Part shown: in pieces, positions 22,526-35,400 of the stretch
How the letters are laid out: each line of letters starts with the position of its first letter
Numbering within the stretch: the stretch's first letter is position 1
Source of the DNA: Dryas octopetala
Lineage: Eukaryota > Streptophyta > Magnoliopsida > Rosales > Rosaceae
Assembly: GCA_963921425.1 (NCBI GenBank)
Contig: OY992840.1
Location: forward strand, 10,728,501 to 10,792,500
Reading direction: 5' to 3'
DNA length: 64,000 nucleotides
Notes under the pieces: model-generated
What the model was told of the DNA's origin: nothing
Databases searched by the model: none
What the model saw: only the letters and a program-made list of their open reading frames with translations
Translations under genes and position numbers: made by a program

Positions 22526-24571
22526 CAACTGAAAATCTCTCGCCATTCATAGTTGTTTTTTCTGATTAACCCCCAAAAAAATTCCTGGCCAAAAAAAAAA
22601 AAAACCCCCAAAAAAAATTGATGGTTAATGACACCCACACAGATTTCCTAATACAGGTAGTGCCACACTGCCACCCTGTGATTATAAGATTGGAAGACAA
22701 AATGAGGGTGGTGAAGTCATCCGATATAATTGAAACTAAACATAGGAGATCTTCAGATGACACCCTTTAATTTGATTGGGTTCCCACCATCTGATTTTTG
22801 CCGTTGTAGAATCAAGACAGGTAGGACCCCAAAATTCCAAGTCCTCCACCAGACATGAAAATTTTCCATGTTAAATCTTACTTAATGATCAAAAGAACAA
22901 AAATATAAATCGAGAAAACCTTATTTTAAAGGTCTAAGATTGCAGAAATCTTGTCCTCAGAACAATGCCTTTTATGCTATTTATTATACAAATAAGTATT
23001 TTACAACCTCAAAACTATGAGCAATTTGAGCTGTCATTATTGTTTGGAAAGTCCAAAAACTTTTCAAAGAGACTCGTATATATAACGTTTTTTTCATAAT
23101 AACTGATTAAGTGACCACACTTTAGAAGATGAATGTAAAAAGAATTGCATACACCGGTGGTTGGTAAGAATTTCTCATAAAGACTATTTGTTGTCACATT
23201 CTCGTATTTTACATAAAATTTTTCCAATGAGCTATAAATACACCAGGTACAATCCTAGCAATGGCATGGAACTTTAGCTTTGGAAACCCAGATAATGAGT
23301 GACACCAAATTTCAGATTTGCATACAAGAAGTCAAAAGAAAAACAATCTGCAGACAAAGTTGGAGGGTCTCCAATACTTATGTTTTCTACCCTAAGCATA
23401 GCCTAAGCTCCATTGATGAACTACATGTGAAACTCTCTCTTATATTGTGGTGACAGAGAGGATTAAACATTATATAATGTAAAACTTGCAAATAATTGTG
23501 GATCATGATTCACAGTGACCTACACCTACATTTGTGGTGGTAGTTGTTGCACCCCAGTTAGTCCGTGGCTCAATGGGGCGGTGCTCTATGTGTCCAAATG
23601 GGTTAATTTGATCAACTAGCTTAGGAATTAGGCAATTAGCAACCTACTAGTACTCCTTGAAATTTTTCAATATGAAATTTCATACAAAAGCATTTATGGT
23701 AGTTACATGCACCTCTAGAGCTCTCCATATTTGAGATCAACACTGATGTATGCATTAAGATTGAGAGTGTTAGAATATGATAGCATCTGACAAATATCTA
23801 GGAAAAGATCTCATTCTAACAAACAAAGATACAAAGAAAATGAAACTACAACACCACATAGATACTATAGTATTTAGCATAGATATTTATAAGATTTCAG
23901 ATCATGTTCTGGTAAAACCCAATTAGATTTTTGAAATTTTAGTAATTAAGATCCAATGGAGTTGGTTTCAGATGCCTAAGCTTGGTTAGACACATACTGT
24001 GAACCTCTATCTAGTCAAAATCTAGGGAAGTGTCCTGTTCCTGCAAAATCTCCTTAAAAAAGGCCGGAATTCTGCCCTCGTGCTTCTTCAGCTTGGTGTT
24101 ATATACTTATATGCAATCCTGACAATAACCAAAAATCATTCACCAATAGAGAGAGAGGGGAGAGAGAGGAAGCATCCTGTGAGCTTCATAGTCATGCAAG
24201 GCTGATCTTTAACACAATTTTATAGATGGCGTTGACAAAGGGTAATAAGTGTCCTCTAGACATAATTATTCTAAGATATTTTATTCTGTCTCCAACTAAG
24301 AGAAGCCAAAATTAATATTATTTTTCTGACAAGTTGGAACTTCTGGCCCGTCTATTTAAGAAGATCTCCCAATGGATGTTGATCAGATACATGCCAGCAT
24401 TTCCTTCTCCTCCCTGTCTATTCTTTCCACGTTTTCCCCCACTCAACTTCTTCTCATTTCTGGCAATCTCATACTGTCCCTTTTCCTTTTCTGTCAAAAA
24501 ATCAAGTCCAGCATATCTGTTCTTTCTTCAGTTCAAGATCTCCTCCGAACTTGAACTGACAGTTTGGCAAG

Positions 24572-26887
24572 ATGTGGGCTTTGTGCATTGGAGCATTGAT
24601 TATTATATGCATTACACAATGGGTTTACAGCTGGAGAAATCCCAGATACAATGGCAAACTTCCACCAGGTTCAATGGGTTGGCCACTACTAGGAGAGACC
24701 TTACACTTCTTCACTCCCAATACCTCTTCTGATATCCCTCCTTTCATCAAGAAAAGGATGAAAAGGTGAAATTCTGATAACCAGCTACTTCCTTGTAAAA
24801 GATTAATTTCATGCAATCTTCTACTTCTTTTTCATCTTCTTAACATGTATTCTGAATTTTGCACTTTCCAGATATGGGCCAATATTCAAGACTAGTTTGG
24901 TGGGAAGACCAGTAATAGTATCAACAGACCCGGATCTGAATTACTTTGTCTTCCAACAAGAGGGAAAGTTGTTTCAAAGCTGGTACCCAGACACCTTCAC
25001 AGAGATTTTTGGCAAACAAAATGTGGGTTCCTTGCATGGGGTCATATACAAATACCTCAAGAACATGGTTCTGCATCTATTTGGCCCTGAAAGCCTCAAG
25101 AAGATGATACCTGAAATTGAACAGGCAGCACTCAGAAGATTACAACAATGGTCATGTCAGGATGTTATAGAATTGAAAGACGCAACTGCAAGTGTAATTT
25201 CAGGCTAACCTTTGTTCTTGTCTTTGAAAAACCACCAAGAATGTCTTTTGAATCTGATTAATTTGGTTGTTGCAGATGATATTTGATCTCACTGCAAAGA
25301 AACTTATCAGTTATGATTCAAATGGGTCCTCGGAGAATCTAAGGGAAAACTTCGTTGCATTTATTCAGGGATTGATATCCTTCCCTTTGGACATCCCTGG
25401 AACAGCTTATCACAAATGTTTACAGGTAAACATAAATCTGATGCACCGGTATCATTCTAACATTCATTTCTTCATGAATTAATGGACAAAAGTTCAAAAG
25501 AGGTACTGAATTATCCCCAAAAGTGCTAATGACTTACTAAAAGTTTGATTCATTTTCTTTCAAAAACAATTTCTCAGGGAAGGAAAAGGGCAATGAGAAT
25601 GCTGAAAAACCAGCTACACGAAAGACGAGCAAATCCCCGAAAGCAGGCAATCGATTTTTTCGATTACGTGCTTGAAGAACTTAAGAAAGAGGGAACAATC
25701 CTGACAGAGGACATTTCTTTGGATTTAATGTTTGTGCTACTTTTCGCGAGCTTTGAAACAACTTCGCTAGCTATAACTTTAGCCGTCAAGTTTCTGTCAG
25801 ACCATCCTCTGGTGCTAAAGCAATTAACGGTCCGAACTCTCAAAGAATTTCAAGCCATGTTATTGATTTCCCAATGGTTATTGTTACCCCACCTAACATG
25901 TTCTTGATATTTCTATCAAATGCCAGGAAGAACATGAAATGATTTTGAAACAAAGGGAAAATGCTGGTTCTGGACTTACATGGAAAGAATACAAATCAAT
26001 GACATTCACATTTCAGGTTAGTCTCACACTTCCACTTTCAGCATTCAGAAGGAAATGCAAAAAATAATTTGCTGTTCATAGCTCTGTTTTAAAACTGACA
26101 TTTCCAACTTGCAGCTCATCAACGAAACGGTTAGACTGGCAAATATAGTTCCAGGTATCTTTCGCAAAGCAATAAGAGAGATAAATTTTAAGGGTATGTG
26201 TAAGAATGATATACAGTATTTTTTCCAATTATAGAATCAGTTACACTCACAAATATCATCCTAATTTGACATGTTACCAATTCTGTAGGATATGCCATTC
26301 CAGCAGGTTGGGCAGTTATGGTCTGTCCCCCAGCGGTACACTTAAACCCAGAAAAATATGAAGATCCTGTGGCCTTCAATCCATCTAGATGGGAGGTGGG
26401 TAGACTATAAGACAAGGCATTTCTCTAGTTTATCTGCAAGCTGCTTAGTACTATAAACTAATTGATCTTGGCTTGAAAACCTCTAAATGCATTATTCTTA
26501 GCCCTCAATTATACTGAACAAAATGGTGGAATAACAGGGAGTGGAAATAAGTGGGGCATCCAAACATTTCATGGCTTTTGGTGGTGGCATGAGATTCTGC
26601 ATTGGAACGGACTTTACTAAGGTGCAAATGGCTGTGTTTCTCCATTGCTTAGTTACAAAGTACAGGTAAGAGTGTTCTGCAATTGGAGAGGGAGAGGGAG
26701 AGGGGAGAGAGAGATGTAAGGAGGAAGAGACTTAACATGTTCACATCCAAAATTTTTCAGGTGGGAAGCAATCAGAGGAGGAAATATAGTCCGAACTCCC
26801 GGTTTACAATTTCCAGATGGTTTTCACATTCGGATATCAGAGAAAGAGATAAGGGACAGGAAACAGGATTTAACTCCAGATACTTAA
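24572..26887 (+). CDS. Cytochrome P450, CYP87 family (CYP87A3-like)
   Basis: Haem-thiolate monooxygenase anchored in the ER membrane. CYP87 members sit in the CYP85 clan with sterol, triterpenoid and brassinosteroid oxidases; the substrate here cannot be told from sequence. Nine exons give 482 residues: 24572-24765, 24872-25193, 25276-25425, 25578-25829, 25927-26016, 26115-26193, 26289-26395, 26538-26665, 26761-26887. Residues 1-20 form the membrane anchor, followed by a proline-rich hinge (KLPPGSMGWPLLGET). The I-helix oxygen-binding motif is ASFETT at 279-284, the ExxR pair is E340 and R343, and the haem loop FGGGMRFCIG has its ligand Cys at 419. All hallmark residues are present, so the enzyme looks functional. 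A decayed sister copy lies at 29142-32093. Confidence 0.93.
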
Positions 26888-27224
26888 ACAAAAAATTCTG
26901 GGAAAAATCCACCTTGACATATTTCCCACCAGGATTGCTATTCTCAAGCTGCAAAGAGGATGACTGATCAACATCACATTTGGAAAATGCACAAAGAGGA
27001 AAGGCAACTATCGTTGTCTCTCCACAAACAAAGACCGACATATATTTTTGCTTAAGGTCACACACAAACTTTGATGCTTCTACTTCAATTTTTCTCAATG
27101 TTTGATTGTGTAATGGGGGTGGAAGCAGCAAAAAAAGGGAGAAACAGGTTACAGACAAATATAGGACCCAACATATGATACAGTTTATGAAAACGAAGAT
27201 ATACTTGCAACACTTTGTGAAATT

Positions 27225-27480
27225 GTTTCAGCACCATTATTTAAATAGAAACTACCCATTAGTACTGCAACAAAAACATCATAGAAATGCCAAAGTCTTA
27301 CAAAGAAGTTTCACTTAAAAAGAGTATAATACTGAAATGTAGCTTGAACTGGTTGTTACCAACAGACAATAGTCCATGAATTTACCAAATTCACTCTTGC
27401 TTCACTTGATGGTGTCTGGTCCTTTCTTGGGTTTCTGACCATTGTATCCACTATCTTGGCATCCCTTCATCAAAGGCAGA
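27225..27480 (-). pseudogene. Duplicated 3'-end fragment of HAP2/GCS1
   Basis: Read on the minus strand, 27480-27397 resembles the last codons of the HAP2 gene at 32445-32520: both contain a GATAC/ATGGTCAGAAA stretch. Both then share CAATCAAGTGAAGC-like and GTGAATTTGGTAA blocks beyond the HAP2 stop. Similarity continues to a GAAATTGTTTCAGCA block near 27216-27230 (32155-32171 at the other locus). The rest of HAP2 is absent, so it cannot encode a functional product. It is the far edge of a local duplication that also copied the P450. Confidence 0.72.
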
Positions 27481-27536
27481 CACCATTTTTAGCAAATGCT
27501 TTTAGGACGGGGAAATAGTGACAACATTTCAACAGA

Positions 27537-27564
27537 GAAGAAGAAGAAGAAGAAGAAGAAGAAG
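27537..27564 (+). repeat. (GAA)n microsatellite
   Basis: About nine GAA units in intergenic DNA. Confidence 0.95.
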
Positions 27565-27730
27565 GCCACAAGGGGAACTGGGCATGAGTCACTAAGGGAG
27601 GGGAGGGGAGGGTTGGGCCTGGGAGCATTGGGCTGGAATACGGGCCTTACGGCCTTACAGTTGCATGTACAAGGCTTTAAAAGAAACTGCACAAACTTCT
27701 TTTCCCACTCCACCAATCTACCTAAAAATG

Positions 27731-27910
27731 GAGAAATTATTTAGTATATCTGATACATCGTCGTATAGTAACCAATTTAACGTGTCATAATATAGGTGAA
27801 TGTTATTAATATTATACCCTACTAATATAAATATATTATCTAATAATACTCTTACACATTAGATTAGTTACACCACATAACGGTGTATCAGATACACCCA
27901 ATAATTTTTC
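27731..27910. mobile_element. 180-bp Mutator-type MITE, complete copy
   Basis: Ends are GAGAAATTATTTAGTATATC on the left and, reverse complemented, GAAAAATTATTGGGTGTATC on the right. CTAAAAATG flanks both sides (27722-27730 and 27911-27919), a 9-bp target duplication. Related copies are split around 40900-46034 and truncated at 60290-60396. Its ends carry TGTATCWGATACA, a near-palindrome. Confidence 0.85.
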
Positions 27911-27967
27911 CTAAAAATGAAAGCTGCCAATTGTCCTACCAGACAATCCTAGAATAGATTAAGGTAC

Positions 27968-28408
27968 AAAATTGGTTTGCAAAGTCAGAGCTCGAGAATG
28001 GGTTTGAGATTCTACTCCTATATTAGGTGAGCACGGTTATGAGAATGTGTTATATTTTACATAGATATGCTAGATATGCTATTCTTATGAATGAGGGAAT
28101 TTGAACCCTTAAACCCTTGGGTTTGCTATCCACATCAAAGAAAGCATTTAATGTAGTGTTTATTACAAAATTACCCTTACTAACAATAAAAAATATTATT
28201 TTAAATATAATAATAAGGGTATTATTGAAAAACAAGTTTTGATTCCTATTACTGCACAAACCAAATATGAGAGTGATAATAATTTCCTTGTTACCATTCC
28301 CAGCATTTCTAAATTAACATTGTAATGGGAATTATTCATTCATATCCCCCTGAAATAAGTATGGGTATAACATTCCCAATGACCCCATTCTGCAAACTAA
28401 ATGGGATC
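27968..28408 (+). mobile_element. hAT-like MITE, copy 2 (relative of 4947-5365)
   Basis: Collinear with the element at 4947-5365 over about 400 bp, including GTGAGCACRKTTATG, ATTGAAAA and TAATGGGAATTAT blocks. The ends are more worn than in copy 1. Non-coding. Confidence 0.5.
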
Positions 28409-29986
28409 TAAAGCTCTTACACATTATTACAACTTTACTTTTCAGACCAATTTATAATTTTACTTTGGTTGGATTTATTTTAATAAATTATTAATTTTAC
28501 AATCATGTTATATTTAATTATTAAATGTATTGTACTTTACTTGTTCTTCATGTTAAGTTCCTTGTATAAGCTGAACTATAAGAATACAATCCTGAATTCG
28601 AATCTCACTCCTTCAAATTTTTTTGAAAAAAAAAAAAATACAAGTTGCTTGCAAAGCAATTGACTACGAGAATGCAAACAAGAAAGCAGCTGAAGTATAA
28701 ACAAGTAGGGCATAAAAGTCAGAAAGAGTAAAACAACAACGACAACAAAACAAAAAGGAATGTGAAAGACTTCCATGTAATGGGTATATATAATATTGTG
28801 TTTATCTTTTTTATCACGTGCTAGATCACATGATAAGAGAAATAGACACATAGAGTGTATACAACCGTGATAGATAAATTTTTTCCAAAAGATATAAAGA
28901 AACCACAAAGACTAAAAATAACAAAGGCGACAAAAAATATTTTACTTAAAAGAGTTTAATATTAATTTTTTATTAGTTGTTACTTGTTAGTTGTGAGATG
29001 TCTATTTATTTAAGATGCTCTAATGAAATGCTCATATGCATGCCTGCAGGGCAGCACTTCCTTCTCTTTTGTTTTCAGTCTTAATTCGATCGATCGATCT
29101 CTTCTCACGTAGTTGAACTGGTCATTTGGCAATTATAGAAGATGTGGGGTTTGTGCATTGGAGCAATATTGGTTATAATAAGCATTAGATTCACATATTG
29201 GGTTTATAGGTGGAGAAATCCGAGATGCAATAATGGCAAACTTCCACCAGGTTCAATGGGTTGGCCACTTGGCCGATACTTGGCGAGACCTTACTCTTCT
29301 TTACTCCCTATACACCTCATCCTACATTTCTCCCTTCATCAAGATTCAAGGACAATGTAAAGGAGAAATCTTTCTCATAAGTTCATAACCACCTACTTAA
29401 TTATTCCTTGTAAAAAAAAACTAATTATACATGCACAATCTTACATGCATCTTCTTGCTCATCTTACTATTTGCATGTATATGATTGTATGAGGCCTTCT
29501 TTTCTATTTGTTTGATCAGGCCGATATGTTTATGACAATTTTAATTATGTTTCGTGATGTATTCGGATTAATCCAGCCTACTTACGTAAACCTTAAATTT
29601 GGCCCAGAGCTTTAGATTATCCATCCACTGATACAAGAATGGTATGTGCATTCTTTTAATTATATTGCATTGTTTTAAAAAAATATATTCTTAAGTTGGG
29701 ATTTGAACATATATGCTCTTTTCATACAAAAAAGAATTCTATTCTCTTTTAGGCCTTACCAATAGGTCCAAATTCCAATACCAACCCGTGACATTTGAAT
29801 TATGAGATCCACTTGTTACAAATATATATTTAATATAAACGACAAACCCAATATTTAAATGATGAGAGAGAAATTCACTTAATTAATAATGAGTTAAATC
29901 AATATTTAAATGAAATCTAAATGAGATCCACCCAACTCACATAAAAAAATACAAAAAAGTTAGATCCACTCATTAAGTTATTATTT

Positions 29987-31471
29987 GGGTTAAATACATT
30001 TTTGGTCAATGAACTTCGGGGTATGTCTCAATTTGGTCCATTAATTTTAAAATGTGACAAAAATGTCCATGAATTATCCAATCTGTCTCAATTGAGGAAA
30101 AACGTTAGTTTCCATATACAAAACTAACGGAATGATTTTTCTCTCTTTTCTCCCACATGTCCCTCTGCTCTCTTATCTCTGTCACTCACGCCAACAGGTT
30201 GATCGGCGATTTCGCCGTTGTCCGACCATCAACGGTGACGAAACCGGTCTCGTTCTCTCCCTCTTCCTCTTCTCTTTCTCCCCTAGTGCTCCGATCAGCC
30301 TTAACCTAGCCAAGAGAAACTCACCCCCGAGTCCGATAGTCAACTCTGGTGGTGACTTCGTGATTCCGGCGGTGTCGCAACCTCCCACCACACTCAAAGG
30401 CTTCCTATCATCACTCTGAGCACGAGGGTGGCTTCAGTTTTCTCATCAGACCACTAGAGCTGTGAATCAACACCAAGAAGCCGCGGCGACTCTGTCGCCA
30501 TTTATGGCTTTTCTGGCGACCTTTTTCGTCAACCTAGGTATGGAATTGATTCCCCTCTTTGTGTTCTTCAGTTCTGTTAAAGTGGTTTTGGCCAATTGTT
30601 GAGAATTCTTGAAAAATCAATTTGGGTCTCACGGCCACCCTCGTGCTCTGATAGTCAACTTCGGCGGTGACTTCGTGATTCCGACGGTGTCGCAACCTCC
30701 CACCACCCTCAAAGGCTTCCTCTTGTCACTCTGGGCATGAGGGTGGCCTCAGTTTCCTCATCAGACCACCAGAGCCTGCGAATCAACACCAAGAAGCCGC
30801 AACGGCTCCGTTGTTGTTTCTGGCTTTTCCGGCGACCTTTTTCGTCAACCCAGGTATGGAATTGATTCCCCTCTTTGTGTTCTTCAGTTTTGTTAAAGTG
30901 GTTTTGGCCAATTGTTGAGAATTCTTGAAAAATCAGTTTGGGTCTCACGGCCACCGCTACAAGTGGTGGCGTTGGAGACGTTGATTTTGTATTGCTTTGT
31001 GATTTCCAGTTTTTTTGAGTGTCTGTACTGATCTGGGACTAAGTTGACAATCAGACTCAGGTTTGGGTTTTTCTCTTGGCTGGGTTTCGGGCTGATCAGA
31101 GCATTGGGGGAGAAAGAGGAGAGGAAGAGGGAGAGAACGACGCTGGGTTTTTCTATTGGTTGGATTTCGGGCATCGGAGCACTGGGGGAGAAAGAGGAGA
31201 GGAAGAGGGAGAGAACGGGACCGTTTTTGTCAACATTGATGGCTAGATGGAGGCGAAATCGCCATCCATCCGAGGGCGTGAGTGAGAGAGCAGAGAGACG
31301 CGTGGGAGAGAAGAAAAAAAAATCATTCCGTTAGTTTTGTAGATGGAAACTAACGTTTTTCCTCAATTGAGACAGATTAGATAATTCATGGGCATTTTTG
31401 TCACGTTTTAAAATTAATGGACGAAATTGAGACACACCCTAAAATTCATGGACCAAAAATGTATTTAACCC
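29987..31471. mobile_element. Mutator-like element with long inverted arms and gene-like interior (1485 bp)
   Basis: Both ends read inward GGGTTAAATACATTTTTGGT and stay similar for about 150 bp, through GAGGAAAAACGTTAGTTTCC and ACTAACGGAATGATTTTT. TTATTATTT flanks both sides (29978-29986 and 31472-31480). Further weaker inverted similarity extends inside (CTCACGCC against GGCGTGAG, and a CTCTTTCTCCC block). The GC-rich centre contains a direct duplication: 30357-30640 is repeated at about 30669-30957. No transposase frame is present. Sequences of this type that carry host-gene pieces are called Pack-MULEs; whether the interior is captured host DNA is unproven. Confidence 0.85.
30357..30957 (+). 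repeat. Direct duplication inside the Mutator-like element
   Basis: A unit of roughly 280-300 bp beginning GTGACTTCGTGATTCC and ending GGGTCTCACGGCCACC occurs twice, at about 30352-30640 and 30667-30957. They differ at scattered bases. A short sequence with AGGTATGGAATTG looks like a splice donor in both. It may have spread as part of the element. Confidence 0.75.
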
Positions 31472-32444
31472 TTATTATTTTGTTAGATCAGAATTCAGAA
31501 GTGCTCAACTAAGTACAACGCCTTTAAGAATTGAATTTATTTGAATGAATTACTAATTTCATTAAATGTGTTAAGTACTTAAGTCCAACTCACATTCCCG
31601 GCCCTAGAGGGAAGGATACATCCTAGAGTTTAGGCCACCTTAGAGCTAAATCTAAACTCCTTTACATCCCAATAAAGTTTGACCATATAACTGGAAAACA
31701 ATTAAACTTGGATAATGGTTTCAGTTTTTTTATTTTGATTTGTAAGATGTGGTTGTTAAAACCAAAAGTAAGTTGGTTTTAGTAATTAAAAACCAAACAA
31801 GAACACAACCCTAATACTTGATTTTGCACTTTACGTACAGATATGGGCCAATAATCAAGACTAGTTTGGTGGGAAGACCACTTATAATATCAACAGGCCC
31901 GGAACGACGAAGTATATGTTTCTTGTATGGCTGGCCCCATTTTCAAATACCTCAAGAACATGGTGCTTCATCTTGTTGGCCCTGAAACCCTTAAAAATAT
32001 GCTCTCTGAAATTGAACAGGCAGCACACACAAAATTGCAACAATGGTCATCATATGAAGACACTATAAATCTAAAAGAAGCATCTGCAACTGTAATATTA
32101 TATAATATTACAAAGTATAATACAAACTATCAAAAAGAAGACATAACATTCCGTGTGAAAATGTTTCAGCATATCTTTTTCTTTTCTTTTTTTGTTTATA
32201 TTCTGAAATAAAAACTAGGCCTTAGTAATGCAATACCACATCAAAGAATGCCAAAATACTTACATTTCTCTCCCCAACCCTCACCATGCACCCAAAAAAA
32301 AGTTAAGACGGTGTCAGTTTTAAGTGCCACTTTTCTGTTCAGCATGCAGCTTAAAATTATTGTCTTGGCCAAAAAAAAAATTATTGTTACCCAACAGCCC
32401 ATGTTCTTACCAAATTCACTTTTGCTTCACTTGATTGTGTCCGG

Positions 32445-35400
32445 TCACTTTGGATAAGCTTTTGTTAGTCTCCTTTCTTTTTTCTGACCATGGTAACCAG
32501 TATCTTCATCAACTTTCTGCATAACAACACTTGAATTCTTACTTCGCCGATGCTTGTGCTTGTCTTTGTGGACATGGTGAAGATGGTAATCATAATCACT
32601 GCCTCTTTCCAACTGGTTCTGCCTGTGATCATTGTGAATGTGTCTTCGCTTATGATGAGAACCATGCTTGTGGTGCCTTGCTTCATGCCCATGATGTTTA
32701 TGAACATGAATGCGTTGGCGGTCTACATCAATTCTGTGCCTCTGAATATCCTTCGTACTCTGATTATCATCCCAAAAATGATCTTCCCACCAGTCATATA
32801 AAGGATCAAAAAGTCCCTTTTGATGTAAAAGCCACAGTAGCACAACCGCTGCAGCTCAATGCATAATATATTATCATTATTATGTATTTGTTGTATCTTC
32901 AAAATTATCCACTTAAAAATATAGTTTTCTGCTCATAAGAAAAAAAAATTATACTCTGAAAAAATAGGTTTACCTGTTGGAAAGATTGCCAAAAGTAGAC
33001 CAAACATCACAATCCAACTCATACATATATACTGTATATGGCATCTGAAGTCAAAGAATCCGGAGCATTTCCTTCTACTACCAAAAGAAGAGAGAAAGAG
33101 AGAGAGAAGAAATGGACAAGATTTCAATAAAATCAGAAGAATATTAAAATGTACAAGATTTAATACTATTCCAAAGACAGATACACTCACACACACACAC
33201 ATCAAAAATTACATGATAATGGATGGTCAGAATGCAATCAGCATTTTGAACATGCATTACCTATGCTAGAAAGGTTGGAAGAAATAAAAAGACTCAATCA
33301 AACAACCTTTTATTGCCACCCAAAACAATATTAAAAATGTGAATAGCACAATATGTTCTTCCAAGCAACTAGCAAGTACCTGCAAGTCTCTCCAGTGACG
33401 AAAGCTACCAAAATTTTCCACAGGTTGTTCCAAATGCTTTCAATAGAGTCAAAGAAGCCAGTTGTACCTGTCTTTGGTGGATTAAAGGGAGTACCCTGCA
33501 GCAATTAATGACTTAGTGGCATGCATCATATAAATCAAGGTTTATAATATTTCGAAGTGTCAAATCTCAGCCGTTATCTTAAATTCAGACATAGAAGAAA
33601 TCATGCTGAATTTTATAGATCTAAACGGCCTCATATACAGGTAGTAAACTTATTAACTTGCTTCTCAAAGGGATGAACTACAGGGTAGAACATTGTTTTG
33701 AAACTACCACCAGACCTGTGATCCATTATCAAGGACAGTAGATGTTGTAGAAAATTGGCACTCGGCTCTATCTACTTCATTATAATCAGAGTCCTTTAGT
33801 ATAGCTGCATTCAAGCTCCAAAAATTAGTCCCGGCATTAATACTTTCAGACACTTTATCATCAGTCTGAACTGTGGCTAATCTTACCTGCACATACATAT
33901 TTTGCAGCTTGATCAGTTGCTGGGTAAAGTTTGAAGGACCGGGTTGTCGTTTCTTTTGGCTTCATAATAAAGTATTGTTCCTGAAAAACAGTATCCTTCA
34001 TGATTATATGATCATCATGTGCAAAACAAAGTACATGAACAGTAGGGACAAAAGTACCTCCATAAGGGTGACATCACTTGAGCAATCAAACTGCAAGACA
34101 GGAAAATTCATCACATCTGAAAACAAGTATTGCAAAAGCCATTCATTGGAGCTGACAATGAATAATGCCTTTCCAGTAGTTTCTCACTTACAAGTATGAA
34201 AATATAAATATGTAGAATTTCATGGGCCAATTAATAACACAAAACACATGAATTTCCTTCATACGTAATAATCACAACCAAATGTAAGCATTAGGACTGT
34301 CACTAATGATAATAAATTGTAGCACCTCCGCATATAAGAAGAAATCAAAGTCGACAATAAGTTAAAATGATATTGAAGCCTTAAAATACCAAAATATTAC
34401 ACCTTAAAGCCAATCGGATGAGCATAACTTGTTAATTCTCAGAAAAATAACTGGAGCATATCAAAACAGAGAGTATATATTTATAGATATATATACATAT
34501 ATATATATATATCATATTATAACAACCTAGTAGCCAGTCCCAATCCAAAACCAAAAGCAAGTATCAGCACCTTATAACTTCCTTTACTTAAAGAAATCCT
34601 AACATCAAGGCAAAAAAGGGAAAAAAAAAAAAAAAAAGGAGTCCGTTAAAAATTAAATAAAAAGTTAAGAATAGTCAATAGGTTACCGTTAAGCTATATG
34701 ATGCTTCCACTTCACCAGTATTCTTTGTTGTGATTGTAGCAGTTCCAAATTGAGTAAGGGCCTCAAAGGTTGGGATATTGATGCTTAAGATTTTCCCAGG
34801 ACTCCTACAATATAAATAAAACAGCTGTCTGCAATAAATGAAACTTAACAAGTACCAAAAAATATATGAAGCTTAACAATATTGGAAATTGAGTTATAGA
34901 TGTCAAAGTGAAGAAAACGATACAAACAAATTCCAAACAAATTGAGTTACACAACAACTAGATTTCAAAAACTTAAGTTATTAGGGAATAGGCCAACAAT
35001 ATATACTTTTCCAAGTTCATATCAAGTTACAAACAAATTCTTAGAAATTAAATCAGCAGTTCTATGAATACATTAATTAATGAACCAGCAAGTGCTTAAG
35101 GAAATATTAAAACCCTTGAAAAATGAATAGCTAGTACATGTAACAATTATTTCAAATCCATATCAATGAAGCATAATCATTACAAGGAGTTGATAGTCAT
35201 GCCTTTTGGTCAATATAGCCACCTTTTAAAATACTAACCTTTGGTAGACATATTCTACGTCGTCGGCACTTAGTTCTATCAAGAGATTTGTATTAATAAC
35301 TTCAGTGACTCCTATGGAAAATGAATGTGTCCCTGCATTCTGCACCCGATCAGAAATGATAAATAAATCCAAAAATCCAAATGATAGAAATCCTTGTGAA

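Larger units (their letters stand above)
16256..24571. other. Gene-poor region between PIG-U and the P450
   Basis: This is 8.3 kb without a recognisable gene. Small open frames here are AT-rich and match nothing I know. The region holds AT microsatellites (18670-18701, 21430-21474), a Mutator-type MITE (18818-19008), two foldback or inverted-repeat elements (19241-19574, 19611-19876) and a dispersed repeat (22425-22525). The stretch 22530-24571 shows no repeat or gene signal beyond a GA-rich patch near 24150-24170. The P450 promoter must lie in the last part. Confidence 0.6.
26888..29141. other. Intergenic region between the intact and broken P450 copies
   Basis: Contains a HAP2 3'-end fragment (27225-27480), a GAA microsatellite (27537-27564), a Mutator-type MITE (27731-27910) and a hAT-like MITE (27968-28408), described separately. 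From 28410 to 29141 it is AT-rich with no feature I can name, although the last 100 bp or so before 29142 resemble the sequence just upstream of the intact P450 start. Confidence 0.6.
29142..32093 (+). pseudogene. Broken second copy of the CYP87-type P450
   Basis: 29142-29360 matches exon 1 of the intact P450 (MWGLCIGAILVI..., KLPPGSMGWPL) but shifts frame after GMGWPL-coding sequence because of inserted bases near 29270. A fragment of exon 2 follows at 31841-32093. It starts at a CAG acceptor with ATATGGGCCAATAATCAAG, has lost about 110 bp in the middle, and resumes with IFKYLKNMVLHLVGPETLKN at about 31936. Exons 3-9, including the haem loop, are absent. A 1485-bp Mutator-like element sits between the two fragments. 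No functional P450 can be made. Confidence 0.9.

Noticed and set aside
23560..23625. tRNA-like GTGGCTCAATGGG
   Set aside because: No B box at the right distance and no cloverleaf can be drawn.
24334..24732. 132-codon frame overlapping P450 exon 1
   Set aside because: Different frame from the P450, no family resemblance; a shadow of the real gene and its leader.
29142..32211. Second functional P450
   Set aside because: Frame shift in exon 1, large deletion in exon 2, and no exons 3-9 or haem loop.
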